Origin: a virus
Virus record (IMG/VR): IMGVR_UViG_3300025137_000218
Span: 1-27,527 of that record
DNA length: 27,527 bases
Direction: 5' to 3' (one strand)
Shown: one piece after another, positions 15,458 through 22,686 of the stretch
Layout: the number at the start of each line of letters is the position of its first letter
How positions within the stretch are numbered: position 1 is the stretch's first letter
Made by a program: the position numbers and the translations under genes
Notes under the pieces: model-generated
Databases searched by the model: none
What the model was told of the DNA's origin: nothing
Seen by the model: only the letters and a program-made list of their open reading frames with translations

Positions 15458-15504
15458 AATCTGTCAATACAACCTTTATAATATTATATCCTGTCTGATG
15501 TCAA
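15458..15504 (-). promoter_or_regulatory. Candidate promoter of helicase operon with leader motif copy B
   Basis: On the minus strand TTGACA (15504-15499) and TTATAA/TATAAA (around 15481-15475) have 17-18 bases between them. The expected start falls at about 15468, exactly where leader motif copy B, TTGACAGATT (15467-15458), begins; AAAAAACACACAA follows. This copy suggests that the motif marks the first bases of the transcript. Confidence 0.45.
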
Positions 15505-15519
15505 CAACATAATAAAAAA

Positions 15520-15646
15520 TAAAAATCCCCAGTAAATAATTACTGAGGATCTTTAGACTGACAGGAGTGCCAAGGGAGGAAGAGAGACACTCTGCATTCT
15601 TTCTCTCACAAACAAAATTTTTTTACTATGGCATAGTTGACAAGTA
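15520..15646 (-). ncRNA. Candidate small RNA ending in an intrinsic terminator
   Basis: The minus strand holds a hairpin with stem ATCC-CAGTAA / TTACTG-GGAT (15525-15550, one mismatch, loop ATAA), followed by ATTTTTATTTTTT: a good intrinsic terminator. No minus-strand gene lies upstream of it, so it may end a short transcript. A possible promoter, TTGTCT (15680-15675) and TATTTT (15658-15653), has a 16-base spacer, giving an RNA of about 130 bases. It contains a second hairpin, GAGAGA/TCTCTC (15582-15607). The helicase promoter lies just beyond the terminator. Confidence 0.35.
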
Positions 15647-15716
15647 TATTAAAAAATATTATTGGTCAGACGACAGACAATAATATATTATAGACACACG
15701 TCTAGAGAGGAACCTC

Positions 15717-16589
15717 ATGAACCGAGAGCTTATCGAAGAATTCTTGAAGATAATTTACAAAAATAAAACGTCTGGTGTTTTGAGTTTTGAGACACAAGAC
15801 AAAGGTAGAGAGATGTTTAGGTCAGATAACCTTAATGATCTTCTTATATGGATAGACAAGATGGAACAAAGTCAAAGGGGTGTTCATCTGAGACAGTCAA
15901 GTATGGATGGTGATAGTAAAACTTGCACCAGAGCAGACGTTGTAGCAATTAATCATTTATGGATAGACATAGACACAGGTGTTGTCCCTAAAATATTACT
16001 TGAAGAAAAAAATTTAAGACCAACCTTTTGTATTAACTCTGGCAAAGGCATCCATTTATATTGGAGACTTGCTAAACCTGTAGATAATCTCATTGGTATT
16101 TCACAATGTGAAAAGATGATGAGGAAACTATGCGATATATTAGGTGGCGATCCCGCTCCTACTCACTCGGCTTCAACACTTAGAATTCCAGGGAGTATAA
16201 ACTTTAAATATAACCCACCTGTTCAGACAGAAAAAGTAAGTGCAATTAAGTGTGATCAAATGAAAGATTACACCCTGACAGACTTTGAAGAGTTTATCCA
16301 AAAGAATATGGATCCCTATGAACAACTGATTGATAACATTACTGAGGGCATGGGAATTTCTAAGTCTGCGTCTGACTGGCAGAGGATCATAGACAACTTA
16401 GCCATCTCAGGATCAGACAATGAGTTTGGTGGCAGACATAACTGTGTAACAAAATTAGCGGGTTATTGGACACGTCAGTCTGTCAATCCAGAAGTACAAC
16501 TTAAAACATTAGTCCAATATGGTTGCACCTTAAATGAATATGAGTGCAGAAATATTATTAATTGGGCATGGGAGAAACATGATCAATGA
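15717..16589 (+). CDS. PrimPol/AEP-type primase
   Basis: 290 residues; GAGAGG about 8 bases before the ATG. It has archaeo-eukaryotic primase features: the metal-binding Asp84-x-Asp86 (LWIDIDTG), the S-x-H motif around His113 (NSGKGIHLYW), and SASTLRIPGSINFK downstream. It would make primers for phage DNA synthesis. The C-terminal 80 residues (DWQRIIDNLAISG, GRHNCVTKLAGYW) look like the primase C-terminal helical domain. It overlaps the helicase gene by 4 bases, the common split of primase-helicase proteins into two genes. It is divergent from the SNF2 helicase operon. Confidence 0.85.
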   Translation: MNRELIEEFLKIIYKNKTSGVLSFETQDKGREMFRSDNLNDLLIWIDKMEQSQRGVHLRQSSMDGDSKTCTRADVVAINHLWIDIDTGVVPKILLEEKNLRPTFCINSGKGIHLYWRLAKPVDNLIGISQCEKMMRKLCDILGGDPAPTHSASTLRIPGSINFKYNPPVQTEKVSAIKCDQMKDYTLTDFEEFIQKNMDPYEQLIDNITEGMGISKSASDWQRIIDNLAISGSDNEFGGRHNCVTKLAGYWTRQSVNPEVQLKTLVQYGCTLNEYECRNIINWAWEKHDQ

Positions 16590-18097
16590 CATTAGCACCA
16601 AATCCCGCTGATCCAACTACTCATATTATACAACAGGTACAAACTGCACAGGCTCGTGGTGGCAGACCAAACATACGAGACATTCTCGGACATTGTATAG
16701 ATGCTTTAATCATAAGGTTCAGACAGAACGGGTCAGATATTTTACACAACAACGATACGTTTTTTCTCTTCGCAGCGAAGGAAGGTATCTGGAAAGTAGC
16801 AGACGTTGTAGACATAAAGACAGACATAGATGAATGGTTTCGCTCTGCAATTAACTTAGTACCAACCAAACAATTTAGGTCCGAAGTTCTGGAAGGCTTG
16901 ATGATGAGGGTTCATATTGCCAATGTTCCGTGGGGCAACGTCAGAAACATTATCATATGTAAGAACTTGATAGCTTACGACTTGGATAAAGGTCAGACTG
17001 TGACAGTCAAAAAGGAATGGTATCTCAGAGAAGACAACCTGTTGAATGTTGATTGGGTTAGTGGTGGTAAATGTCCTGTCTGGGACACATCACTACAAAA
17101 ACTATTTGCACATTTTACTGATCCTGTTGAGCGATCTCAGGTTATTCAACTAGTGGAAGAGTGGATGGGAACTACATTATATAGACACAATAGACCTAGA
17201 GCCTTGTCTAAATGTCTGTTCCTTTATGGAGAAAGACGCACGGGCAAATCTACAATTCTGGATGTACCCCGTCAAATCTTTGGAGAAAAATTAGCAACTG
17301 CCATAGACTTACAAGAACTAAGTGGGTTTGGTGCAGAAGCATTAATGAATAAAGCGGTATGGCTTTCCGATGAAATTAAGGTAGGAACAGTCATGAATGA
17401 TAGTGTTATTAAACGTGTCATTACAAACGAACCGCTTTCCATAAAAATTAAATTTGAAAAACCTTTTGAGGGCAGACTTAATTTGACAGTCGGTCTTGCG
17501 GGAAACTCACTACCCAAGATTGATGATACATCAGATGCAGTATATGACAGGATGATCTTTGTCCCGATGGATACTGTGATTGTAGCATCAGCAGAAAATC
17601 AAAAATTAAAAGATGAGCTTGAGGCGGAGCTACCTGCGATCTTGAATAAGATGGTAGACAGACTTGCAGACATAAGAAAACGTGGACAATATCAGATTCC
17701 AACGTGTCTGATTTCTAAGCAGGAAGAAATAAAGCTAGAGCAAGACCCACTTCGTGGCTTTCTTGATGAAGCAATAGCATCAACTAATAATTTATGTGCC
17801 ATCAAAAATGGAGACATCGTGTCTGCATATCGTGGTTATCTATTAAAACAATTCGGAAGTGATCAGGCTAAGAACTCAAAAGTCTCAGCAGTCTGGTTGT
17901 CTAGAAGAATATCCGAGGCTTTTCCAAACTCAACTGTGGGCAGAGTTGATCAGGGAACGGTGAGAGCCAGATTTGGTTTACATTTTTCAGACAAAGGAAA
18001 AGCATGGTTGTCTGCGGGATGGGGTCTGGAGGATTCATTTTACAAACCAGATCAAAAGAAACTTAAAGAAGCTAATATAAATACAGGAGTTAAGTAG
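16586..18097 (+). CDS. SF3/D5-type replicative helicase (P4-family, DUF5906-like)
   Basis: 503 residues, starting in an ATGA overlap with the primase. Walker A GERRTGKS (215-222), Walker B AVWLSDE (Asp262-Glu263) and a sensor/motif C segment (VGLAGNSLPKIDDTSDAVYD) with the following DRMIF arginine define the virus/plasmid primase-helicase family. It is expected to form a hexamer that unwinds DNA at the origin and fork. The N-terminal 200 residues include the D5_N-like region. A winged-helix-like C-terminal end (KVSAVWLSRRISEAFPNSTV) may bind DNA. Confidence 0.88.
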   Translation: MTLAPNPADPTTHIIQQVQTAQARGGRPNIRDILGHCIDALIIRFRQNGSDILHNNDTFFLFAAKEGIWKVADVVDIKTDIDEWFRSAINLVPTKQFRSEVLEGLMMRVHIANVPWGNVRNIIICKNLIAYDLDKGQTVTVKKEWYLREDNLLNVDWVSGGKCPVWDTSLQKLFAHFTDPVERSQVIQLVEEWMGTTLYRHNRPRALSKCLFLYGERRTGKSTILDVPRQIFGEKLATAIDLQELSGFGAEALMNKAVWLSDEIKVGTVMNDSVIKRVITNEPLSIKIKFEKPFEGRLNLTVGLAGNSLPKIDDTSDAVYDRMIFVPMDTVIVASAENQKLKDELEAELPAILNKMVDRLADIRKRGQYQIPTCLISKQEEIKLEQDPLRGFLDEAIASTNNLCAIKNGDIVSAYRGYLLKQFGSDQAKNSKVSAVWLSRRISEAFPNSTVGRVDQGTVRARFGLHFSDKGKAWLSAGWGLEDSFYKPDQKKLKEANINTGVK

Positions 18098-18277
18098 ATG
18101 CCCCGCCCTAATACGATTGGAGAACCGACAGTAATTTACAATGCATTATTAAAGAGAACTCAGTTAGAAAAATTACAATACATTGCCCATCAAGAACGTA
18201 AGGATGGTAAAACTCACATCTCAGCCGCAAGTATTATAAGAGATGCTATAGACAAGTGGTTGACAGACAATGTCTGA
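18098..18277 (+). CDS. Ribbon-helix-helix (CopG-like) DNA-binding protein
   Basis: 59 residues, three bases after the helicase stop, AGGAG 12 bases upstream. The order is a beta strand (PTVIYNALL), helix 1 (LEKLQYIAHQE), then SAASIIRDAIDKWL, the typical RHH helix 2. Such small proteins usually bind operators as dimers, often in autoregulation or plasmid/phage copy control. It overlaps the next gene by 8 bases. Confidence 0.65.
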   Translation: MPRPNTIGEPTVIYNALLKRTQLEKLQYIAHQERKDGKTHISAASIIRDAIDKWLTDNV

Positions 18278-18539
18278 TCCACAGTATTTAATAGCTGACG
18301 GGTTTGATGAGGCAATCATTGGCATCGGGTCTCGTATCAACATGGAAGACATTGTCTGTTACGACTATGATAAATGTGTAGATATATTAGTTAGAGATCA
18401 GCACATGGAATATGAAGAAGCTATCGAATGGATGGAATACAATGTTTGTGGTGCATGGATGGGGGATAAGACCCCAATCTTTGTGAGGTGCGATCCCACA
18501 TTAGATGGTGTTATCAAACAAAAAGATTGCAAAGCCTAA
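18270..18539 (+). CDS. Small phage protein conserved across marine phages, unknown
   Basis: 89 residues. Contains a pattern I recall from many phages: a start like YLIADGFDEAIIGIG, then CYDYDKCVDILV, then a segment YEEAIEWMEYNVCGAWMGDKTPIFV. The function is unknown; the protein is acidic. The start is inside the RHH gene, so translation is probably coupled. It converges with a short minus-strand gene, overlapping it by 4 bases. Confidence 0.75.
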   Translation: MSDPQYLIADGFDEAIIGIGSRINMEDIVCYDYDKCVDILVRDQHMEYEEAIEWMEYNVCGAWMGDKTPIFVRCDPTLDGVIKQKDCKA

Positions 18540-18694
18540 TCTTTTTTAAAAGGCTCTACTACTTTTGGTGCATCTTCCATACATATACAAGGTTCGGGTT
18601 TCCATAACTCGCCTTTGAACACAAAGCCAAGACCATCACAGGTCTCACATTGTATGTCAGTAAACGTAGGATATTCTGCTTGTGGTTTTTCCAT
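18536..18694 (-). CDS. Mini zinc-finger protein (DnaJ-type CxxCxGxG)
   Basis: 52 residues with GGGAG about 8 bases before the ATG at 18694. It contains CETCDGLGFV, one half of a DnaJ-type zinc finger, and EPCICM, a second cysteine pair, so four cysteines could hold one zinc. Such mini-fingers are frequent among small phage proteins. The function is unknown. It has its own leader with motif copy C. Confidence 0.65.
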   Translation of the reverse strand: MEKPQAEYPTFTDIQCETCDGLGFVFKGELWKPEPCICMEDAPKVVEPFKKD

Positions 18695-18701
18695 AAAAAA
18701 A

Positions 18702-18745
18702 CTCCCTATATTTTCAATCTGTCAAGATTAATTATATAGGGAGCG
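18702..18745 (-). promoter_or_regulatory. Leader motif copy C within an inverted repeat
   Basis: TTGACAGATT on the minus strand at 18725-18716, about 22 bases before the zinc-finger start. It is bracketed by an inverted repeat, CTCCCTATA / TATAGGGAG, whose right arm on the minus strand contains the ribosome site, so folding could hide the start. Confidence 0.4.
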
Positions 18746-18772
18746 ACATGGAATACTATAGTGTTTAATTCC

Positions 18773-19402
18773 TTATAGATCGGTCGAGTAGGTGTCCGAC
18801 TTTGTGGTATCAATTCGCATTAAATCTTCAAAAGTTTTAAGGGCAAGAAAAGCCTTGCCAATTGTATTCTTAGTTAATTTTCTTCTCCAAAGTATGTAAT
18901 CATAGACCTTGTCAACAAGTATAGGCGATGCCAAACAAAATAGCTGACCATTAGATTTGATAGTCTGTACCCAACCCGCATCCTCACATTCTTTTATCAT
19001 GGTACTTATTGTCTTTCGATCAGCTACCATTTCATCTACGAGGGTCGTTATATTATAAGGCTTATTAACGAGGTACCCATAGACCATCCATCTTGCAAAG
19101 GCATTCCGTAATGGTGTTGAATTGAAGTATCTTTGCACCTCATTATCCATACGTTGTTGTCTAGCCTTATGCATCCTCATTTCTGTGGTCAAGGTTGCTA
19201 GAGTGTATTCTCTTTGTAAATGGTCAGAGATTTCATATACACTGTTCTCTTTTTTTACTTCTTTAAAACAATAATCTTCAGTCTCTTTTTGCTTTAAAGA
19301 TTTAATTATAGTTTTTAATTCATGAACGTTATATAAACCGTCTTGGTTAGGTACTAGATTATTTGTCTCATCCCTTTTGTAATGTAATTTTAAGTCATTC
19401 AT
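18773..19402 (-). CDS. Winged-helix DNA-binding protein (MarR-like fold)
   Basis: 209 residues; AAAGGAAGAG before the ATG. The N-terminal half is charged and helical. Residues about 100-165 form a winged helix: RNAFARWMVYGYLVNKPYNI, then TTLVDEMVADRKTISTMIKE as helices 2-3, then CEDAGWVQTIKSNGQLFCLA as the wing. Encoded next to the iteron array and the candidate origin, it is a good candidate for the array-binding protein, either initiator or repressor. This pairing is inference from position. Confidence 0.7.
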   Translation of the reverse strand: MNDLKLHYKRDETNNLVPNQDGLYNVHELKTIIKSLKQKETEDYCFKEVKKENSVYEISDHLQREYTLATLTTEMRMHKARQQRMDNEVQRYFNSTPLRNAFARWMVYGYLVNKPYNITTLVDEMVADRKTISTMIKECEDAGWVQTIKSNGQLFCLASPILVDKVYDYILWRRKLTKNTIGKAFLALKTFEDLMRIDTTKSDTYSTDL

Positions 19403-19422
19403 ATATCTCTTCCTTTAATTTA

Positions 19423-19432
19423 AGTCTGTCAG
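19423..19432 (-). promoter_or_regulatory. Leader motif copy D (variant)
   Basis: CTGACAGACT on the minus strand, 21 bases before the winged-helix gene start. One base differs from TTGACAGACT, and no AAACACA follows. Confidence 0.35.
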
Positions 19433-19536
19433 TTGATCCACATTATAATCTCCCCTTTATAAAATGTCCATAGAAAAAGAGTATCAATTTAATATTAAGT
19501 ATCAAGATAATTAATTTTAATTATCAAAGTTTTTAA

Positions 19537-19854
19537 TGACAGTAAAAAATTTTTACCTGTTTTACTGTCATTAATTTTGGTTTTACTGTCAGTAAATCAG
19601 ACTTTGGGTGGTCTTTGGTTGAGGTTTTGCACTTGGAATACTAGATTAATGACAGTAAACGGGTTTTTACTGTCATTAAAAAGTTTTACTGTCAGTAAAA
19701 GCGGGAAAATAAGTGTTTGTTTTTACGGGATAATTAGAGTTTTACTGACAGTATGACAGTAAAGTACAGTAAATCTTCTATTAAGTAGTAATATATAATA
19801 ATAATAATAGGTATATGTTTACGGTTTTACTGTACTTTACTGTCATTACTGTCA
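19537..19854. repeat. Iteron-like array of TTTACTGTCA in both orientations
   Basis: I count eight exact copies of TTTACTGTCA or its complement: 19537, 19561, 19582, 19650, 19666, 19685, 19754 and 19836. There are also variants (TTTACTGACA near 19741, TTTACTGTAC at 19826, TTACTGTCA at 19846). Two copies extend into palindromes around a single base: TTTACTG-T-CAGTAAA (19582-19596) and TTTTACTG-T-CAGTAAAA (19684-19700). The symmetry suggests binding of a dimer. Confidence 0.85.
19629..19645. repeat. 17-bp dispersed repeat, copy 2 (intergenic)
   Basis: GCACTTGGAATACTAGA, identical over all 17 bases to 12569-12585, lying between iterons. Confidence 0.6.
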
Positions 19855-20017
19855 TGGATTACAAAGTCTGACATGTCTGCAATGTAAAAAGTTTTATGTT
19901 TTGGTGTCCAAGTTCCTGTTTCGTATGGACTAGTAGTACCGATACCTACATTACCAGAACTATCTAAACGTATGGGTTCTGTTCCAGTATTTTTTTTAGC
20001 TGGTGAAGGGTTGTCGG
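19827..20017 (-). pseudogene. Tail-fibre fragment, inverted remnant
   Basis: The minus strand encodes PAKKNTGTEPIRLDSSGNVG, then IGTTSPYETGTWTPKHKTF, then a short unrelated end that runs into the iterons and stops at 19827. 'RLDSSGNVGIGTTSP' and 'GTWTP' are the standard repeat and boundary motifs of marine phage tail fibres. There is no start codon, a stop (TAA) lies just upstream at about 20022, and the gene is far from the tail module. Sixteen bases (19901-19916) match positions 127-142 of the tail-fibre gene in inverted orientation. Confidence 0.7.
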
Positions 20018-20026
20018 ATTATTGTG

Positions 20027-20065
20027 GTAGACACAGACACAAGAACAGACTATGTTGGTGTCTAC
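20027..20065. other. Inverted repeat upstream of resolvase gene
   Basis: GTAGACAC (20027-20034) and GTGTCTAC (20058-20065) are perfect complements separated by 23 bases. It lies about 70 bases before the RuvC-like start. Operator or RNA hairpin; no T-run follows. Confidence 0.35.
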
Positions 20066-20112
20066 AGTATTAACAAGAGAATTATTACGCTGGTTCGCTG
20101 CGGAATAAAAAA

Positions 20113-20128
20113 CACTTGGAATTGTAGA
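20113..20128. repeat. 17-bp dispersed repeat, copy 4 (degenerate)
   Basis: CACTTGGAATTGTAGA, two mismatches from copy 2, just before the RuvC-like gene start. Confidence 0.45.
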
Positions 20129-20133
20129 TATAA

Positions 20134-20595
20134 ATGGGGACATTAGTTGGTGTAGATATTGGAACCCTTTGCGGGGTTGCTTGGAAAAAAGATTCTGTCA
20201 TCAGACATGTACAATTTGACACATCTAAAGCTAGGATCAGCGGGGGCGGGATGAGACCTCTGATGTTGAGGCGACATTTATTAGAACTATTTAATGAGAT
20301 TGAACCCATTGAAGAGTTAGCTTTTGAATTAGTACAGAGACATAGCGGTACTTATGCGGGTCAGATTTATGGAGAACTTCGAGGTGTCTTGATGTCTGTC
20401 TGTGAAGAGTTGTCTGTCCCATACAGGTCTGTAGGTGTTACTACAATTAAAAAACATATGACGGGAAGCGGAATTGCTTCAAAAGATATAGTCAGACAGG
20501 CAGTTGTTGAGATGTATCCCGACCTTGATCCTCAGACAGAAGACGAGGCTGATGCTATTAGTATATTGCAATGTGTTATTGATGGGGTATTTTAA
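20134..20595 (+). CDS. RuvC-like Holliday-junction resolvase
   Basis: 153 residues. It has the RNase-H-fold resolvase layout: first acidic residue Asp8 (VGVDIGTLCG), second Glu65 (AFELVQRH), and a C-terminal pair Asp137/Asp140 (EDEADAISIL). The middle holds the conserved KKHMTGSGIASKDIV stretch seen in RuvC-like phage proteins. It would cut branched DNA to resolve replication or recombination intermediates before packaging. The ATG at 20134 has only a weak ribosome site. It is coupled to the zinc-ribbon gene by TAATG. Confidence 0.85.
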   Translation: MGTLVGVDIGTLCGVAWKKDSVIRHVQFDTSKARISGGGMRPLMLRRHLLELFNEIEPIEELAFELVQRHSGTYAGQIYGELRGVLMSVCEELSVPYRSVGVTTIKKHMTGSGIASKDIVRQAVVEMYPDLDPQTEDEADAISILQCVIDGVF

Positions 20596-20816
20596 TGGGG
20601 AAAGTTATTCGACCTAATTTTTCTAGACAAAAGAAATATCATCTTGCCTGTAATGAATGCAACTCTATTAATTGGACTATTCAATTAGACCCCGAAATAG
20701 GACAAGCCATTCTCGAAAAGTCTCCAAATCATGATGAGTTGGATTTTGAATGTGTTGCGATCGAATGTTTGGAATGTGGGTATAGTATTGAAATGAGGGG
20801 AAAACCTAGTAATTAA
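20595..20816 (+). CDS. Zinc-ribbon protein, unknown
   Basis: 73 residues. Two cysteine pairs, ACNECNS and IECLECGYS, about 40 residues apart, suggest one zinc site of the ribbon type. Between them is an acidic segment (SPNHDELDFECVAIE). It is coupled to the resolvase gene and may be its partner or an independent DNA- or RNA-binding factor. Confidence 0.7.
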   Translation: MGKVIRPNFSRQKKYHLACNECNSINWTIQLDPEIGQAILEKSPNHDELDFECVAIECLECGYSIEMRGKPSN

Positions 20817-20826
20817 CAGGTCTAAT

Positions 20827-20859
20827 CATACAGGGAGATATATTTAACCCCCCTGTATG
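20827..20859. terminator. Hairpin between convergent genes
   Basis: CATACAGGG (20827-20835) pairs perfectly with CCCTGTATG (20851-20859). It sits in the 65-base gap between the convergent zinc-ribbon gene and the minus-strand block. A T-run (TTGTTTTTTC) follows about 15 bases later on the plus strand. A bidirectional terminator is likely. Confidence 0.5.
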
Positions 20860-20881
20860 GCTCTTAAAAAGGCTTGTTTTT

Positions 20882-21394
20882 TCAGCAAGTCTCTATTTGT
20901 TCGATGTTATCGTCATAAACCTTTTCTAGATGCTCACAAACATCTTTCCAAGTTTTCTGTTTTTCGTGGTCTCTTTCTGCCCAAACACCATCTAGATTTT
21001 CATTGTCACATGCGAGAATAAAATTACTATCCTCTTCTAGAGTGCCATAACATAAAGTTGTACCACCATTTTTTCTATTATAAATATAGTCTTCTTTTGT
21101 AGTCACTTTTTCAGTCTCCCAATATTGTTCAATGTCTCCATCAGACTTGATGTCTCTTGGACATTTGAACTCTTGATATAAAAGACGAGCATCTTTATGA
21201 ATGCCCCTCTCTTTAATGAATTGCTGATGGGTATTTAACTCTCCGTCTTCAGCAATACATTCGGGCGAAAGAGCAATAGCTATTTCTTTCCATTGCTCCC
21301 TTGCTCTTTCTTTAGTAGTTGGATAAGAACCATTTAAATAGTTCCATCGTGGGTCTTGTTCTTCTCCATTGAAATTTATAAAAACTTTACTCAT
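20882..21394 (-). CDS. Unknown early-type protein
   Basis: 170 residues from the ATG at 21394, which has AGGGAGA 7 bases upstream; an ATG two codons earlier lies too close to it. Charged and aromatic, no membrane segment: MSKVFINFNGEEQDPRWNYL at the start, then PTTKERAREQWKEIAIALSP. Several cysteines (PECIAED, KCPRD, LACDN, DVCEHL) are not arranged as a clear zinc site. Last gene of an operon of small acidic proteins. No family is recognised. Confidence 0.7.
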   Translation of the reverse strand: MSKVFINFNGEEQDPRWNYLNGSYPTTKERAREQWKEIAIALSPECIAEDGELNTHQQFIKERGIHKDARLLYQEFKCPRDIKSDGDIEQYWETEKVTTKEDYIYNRKNGGTTLCYGTLEEDSNFILACDNENLDGVWAERDHEKQKTWKDVCEHLEKVYDDNIEQIETC

Positions 21395-21396
21395 TT

Positions 21397-21708
21397 TCAT
21401 TCTCCCTTTAGTTTTGGAACTACAAAACCAACAACATGAATTTCATCATCCCCATCATCATCAGTACTATCTTGATTATAATTTACGGGACAATCTTTTA
21501 ACCAATCTTGATATTGTTTATGTTTATTAGGAACTTCTTTAACTTCCACAGTCTCCATGATCTCTTCATCGTTATCGCCATATGTAGGATCATCTTCACA
21601 TGTTACAAAATCAAAATAGTTTTCTTCAGCTTGTTCTTGATTGTCTGCTTTGACCCAATAATGTGTGTAAGTTGTAGAAGTACACGTTACTTTAAATATT
21701 TTACTCAC
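21397..21708 (-). CDS. Small acidic protein, unknown
   Basis: 103 residues from the GTG at 21708 (MSKIFKV), preferred because its leader matches that of the next gene: AGGGAGAATGAAA then RTGAGTAAA. An ATG two codons upstream is the alternative. The N-terminal 35 residues (FKVTCTSTTYTHYWVKADNQ) look like a beta-alpha domain. The rest is strongly acidic (CEDDPTYGDNDEEIMETVEV, STDDDGDDE). Possibly a DNA-mimic or host-takeover protein, which is speculation. Confidence 0.7.
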   Translation of the reverse strand: MSKIFKVTCTSTTYTHYWVKADNQEQAEENYFDFVTCEDDPTYGDNDEEIMETVEVKEVPNKHKQYQDWLKDCPVNYNQDSTDDDGDDEIHVVGFVVPKLKGE

Positions 21709-21925
21709 TTTCATTCTCCCTTGTTCTTAAATAGTAGGTTTGATTTTCTTTCTCATCGCCCACATAAACTTCTTCAAAATTTAAAGACAGTCCAAATTTG
21801 TAGCCACGATTGTAATATGCAGATGAGTTTTTCTTAACATCCACCATCATTTTTAGAGCATCTTTTACACCATCCTCGAACATAGTCAGATATGTCTGAC
21901 GTTTCTTTTCTAAAATTTTATCCAT
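21701..21925 (-). CDS. Small protein, unknown
   Basis: 74 residues from the ATG at 21925, with GAGGAG 7 bases upstream. Helical first half (MDKILEKKRQTYLTMFEDGV, KDALKMMVDVKKN) and a GYKFGLSLNF motif, which suggests a short alpha-beta fold. It overlaps both neighbours by 8 bases, so translation is coupled. Confidence 0.65.
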   Translation of the reverse strand: MDKILEKKRQTYLTMFEDGVKDALKMMVDVKKNSSAYYNRGYKFGLSLNFEEVYVGDEKENQTYYLRTRENESE

Positions 21926-22157
21926 CTTCATTCTCCTCTTCACATTCACAATCGATTTCGTGTACATCACATTTTGGACATATGTCTGATGCCTTATAAA
22001 AAATTACAATATGATCTATCTCTTTTCCTTTTGGTATATCGCCTTTTCTTTCAGCAATAATATTCTCAAGGTCTTGAGTGTCTGCATATCCCCAATTGGT
22101 ATGACCTAAGTTTTCTTCACATGCCTCGTCTATGGCATCACTTTGAAATCTACTCAT
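21918..22157 (-). CDS. Small acidic Cys-rich protein, unknown
   Basis: 79 residues from the ATG at 22157, with AAGGAG 8 bases upstream. It starts MSRFQSDAIDEACEENLGHT and ends in a Cys/His-rich tail (DICPKCDVHEIDCECEEENE), which may hold zinc. It is strongly acidic. Confidence 0.65.
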   Translation of the reverse strand: MSRFQSDAIDEACEENLGHTNWGYADTQDLENIIAERKGDIPKGKEIDHIVIFYKASDICPKCDVHEIDCECEEENEDG

Positions 22158-22371
22158 CAGCTTTCTCCTTATGGTTATCGTCATTGCTTAAACAATCCTC
22201 ACAAATACATCCCCAATCTTTTAAAAGTTGTGGGAAGTTTTTTAATAAATTTGTTAAGCCTAAGTCTTCTATTTCTTCTTCGCTCATCCATTCATATCCA
22301 CCAAACACTTCAGTATGATCGAATGTATTTTTACATACCTCACAGGGTATTTTTACGTCTTCATCAACCAT
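22150..22371 (-). CDS. Small zinc-finger-like acidic protein
   Basis: 73 residues. Two cysteine pairs, IPCEVCKN and CICEDCLS, with an acidic middle (SEEEIEDLGLTNLLKNF). The start region GGAGAAAGCTGATG is nearly the same as that of the next gene, and the two overlap by 8 bases. Function unknown. Confidence 0.65.
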   Translation of the reverse strand: MVDEDVKIPCEVCKNTFDHTEVFGGYEWMSEEEIEDLGLTNLLKNFPQLLKDWGCICEDCLSNDDNHKEKADE

Positions 22372-22658
22372 CAGCTTTCTCCCAAGTAATAAATTATTCC
22401 AAATTTATGTAAGGTCTTTAACTCTTCACGGGTTATGTCCCATACACCCTTTACCCGAACAATTTTTTCATCATCATACCAATAACCATCATTGCCCTCG
22501 GCATCTTCCTCGGTAAAACCTTGGTCATAGTATTCTGATAATATTGTTAGGTCGGAAAGTTTGTCGTTACGAAAATCCTTTGCGGTAAAGTTTTCATAAT
22601 AACCATAACTTTCATATTCATTCTCGCCACTACGAGTTGTTACACAAAATAGTATCAT
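22371..22658 (-). CDS. Small acidic protein, unknown
   Basis: 95 residues, very rich in Glu, Asp and Tyr (NEYESYGYYENFTAKDF, EEDAEGNDGYWYDDEKIV). A beta strand starts the protein (MILFCVTTRSGE). The last part is basic-helical (ITREELKTLHKFG). The acidic and aromatic surface resembles phage inhibitor proteins in general character only. Confidence 0.65.
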   Translation of the reverse strand: MILFCVTTRSGENEYESYGYYENFTAKDFRNDKLSDLTILSEYYDQGFTEEDAEGNDGYWYDDEKIVRVKGVWDITREELKTLHKFGIIYYLGES

Positions 22659-22686
22659 TAGCTTTTTCCTTTATGTTTGTTGATGA

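Larger units (their letters stand above)
19403..20133. other. Gene-free control region, candidate replication origin
   Basis: The largest gene-free stretch of the window (about 730 bases) lies between the divergent winged-helix and RuvC genes. It holds leader motif D, the TTTACTGTCA iteron array, an AT-rich tract (ATATATAATAATAATAATAG at about 19790-19810), two copies of the 17-bp repeat, an inverted tail-fibre remnant and a hairpin. Iterons plus an AT-rich tract next to DNA-binding and replication genes are the hallmarks of an origin. An operator region is the alternative. Confidence 0.5.

Noticed and set aside
16180-16200. A further copy of the 17-bp repeat in the primase gene
   Set aside because: TTAGAATTCCAGGG shares only the central bases with the repeat; the match is no better than expected by chance.
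19537-19854. A CRISPR array
   Set aside because: The repeats are only about 10-17 bases, occur in both orientations and have irregular spacing, and no cas operon is present. The Cas4-like nuclease belongs to the phage replication operon.
19827-20017. Template repeat of a diversity-generating retroelement
   Set aside because: No reverse transcriptase gene is in the window, and the similarity to the tail-fibre gene is limited to short conserved motifs without an adenine-mutation pattern.
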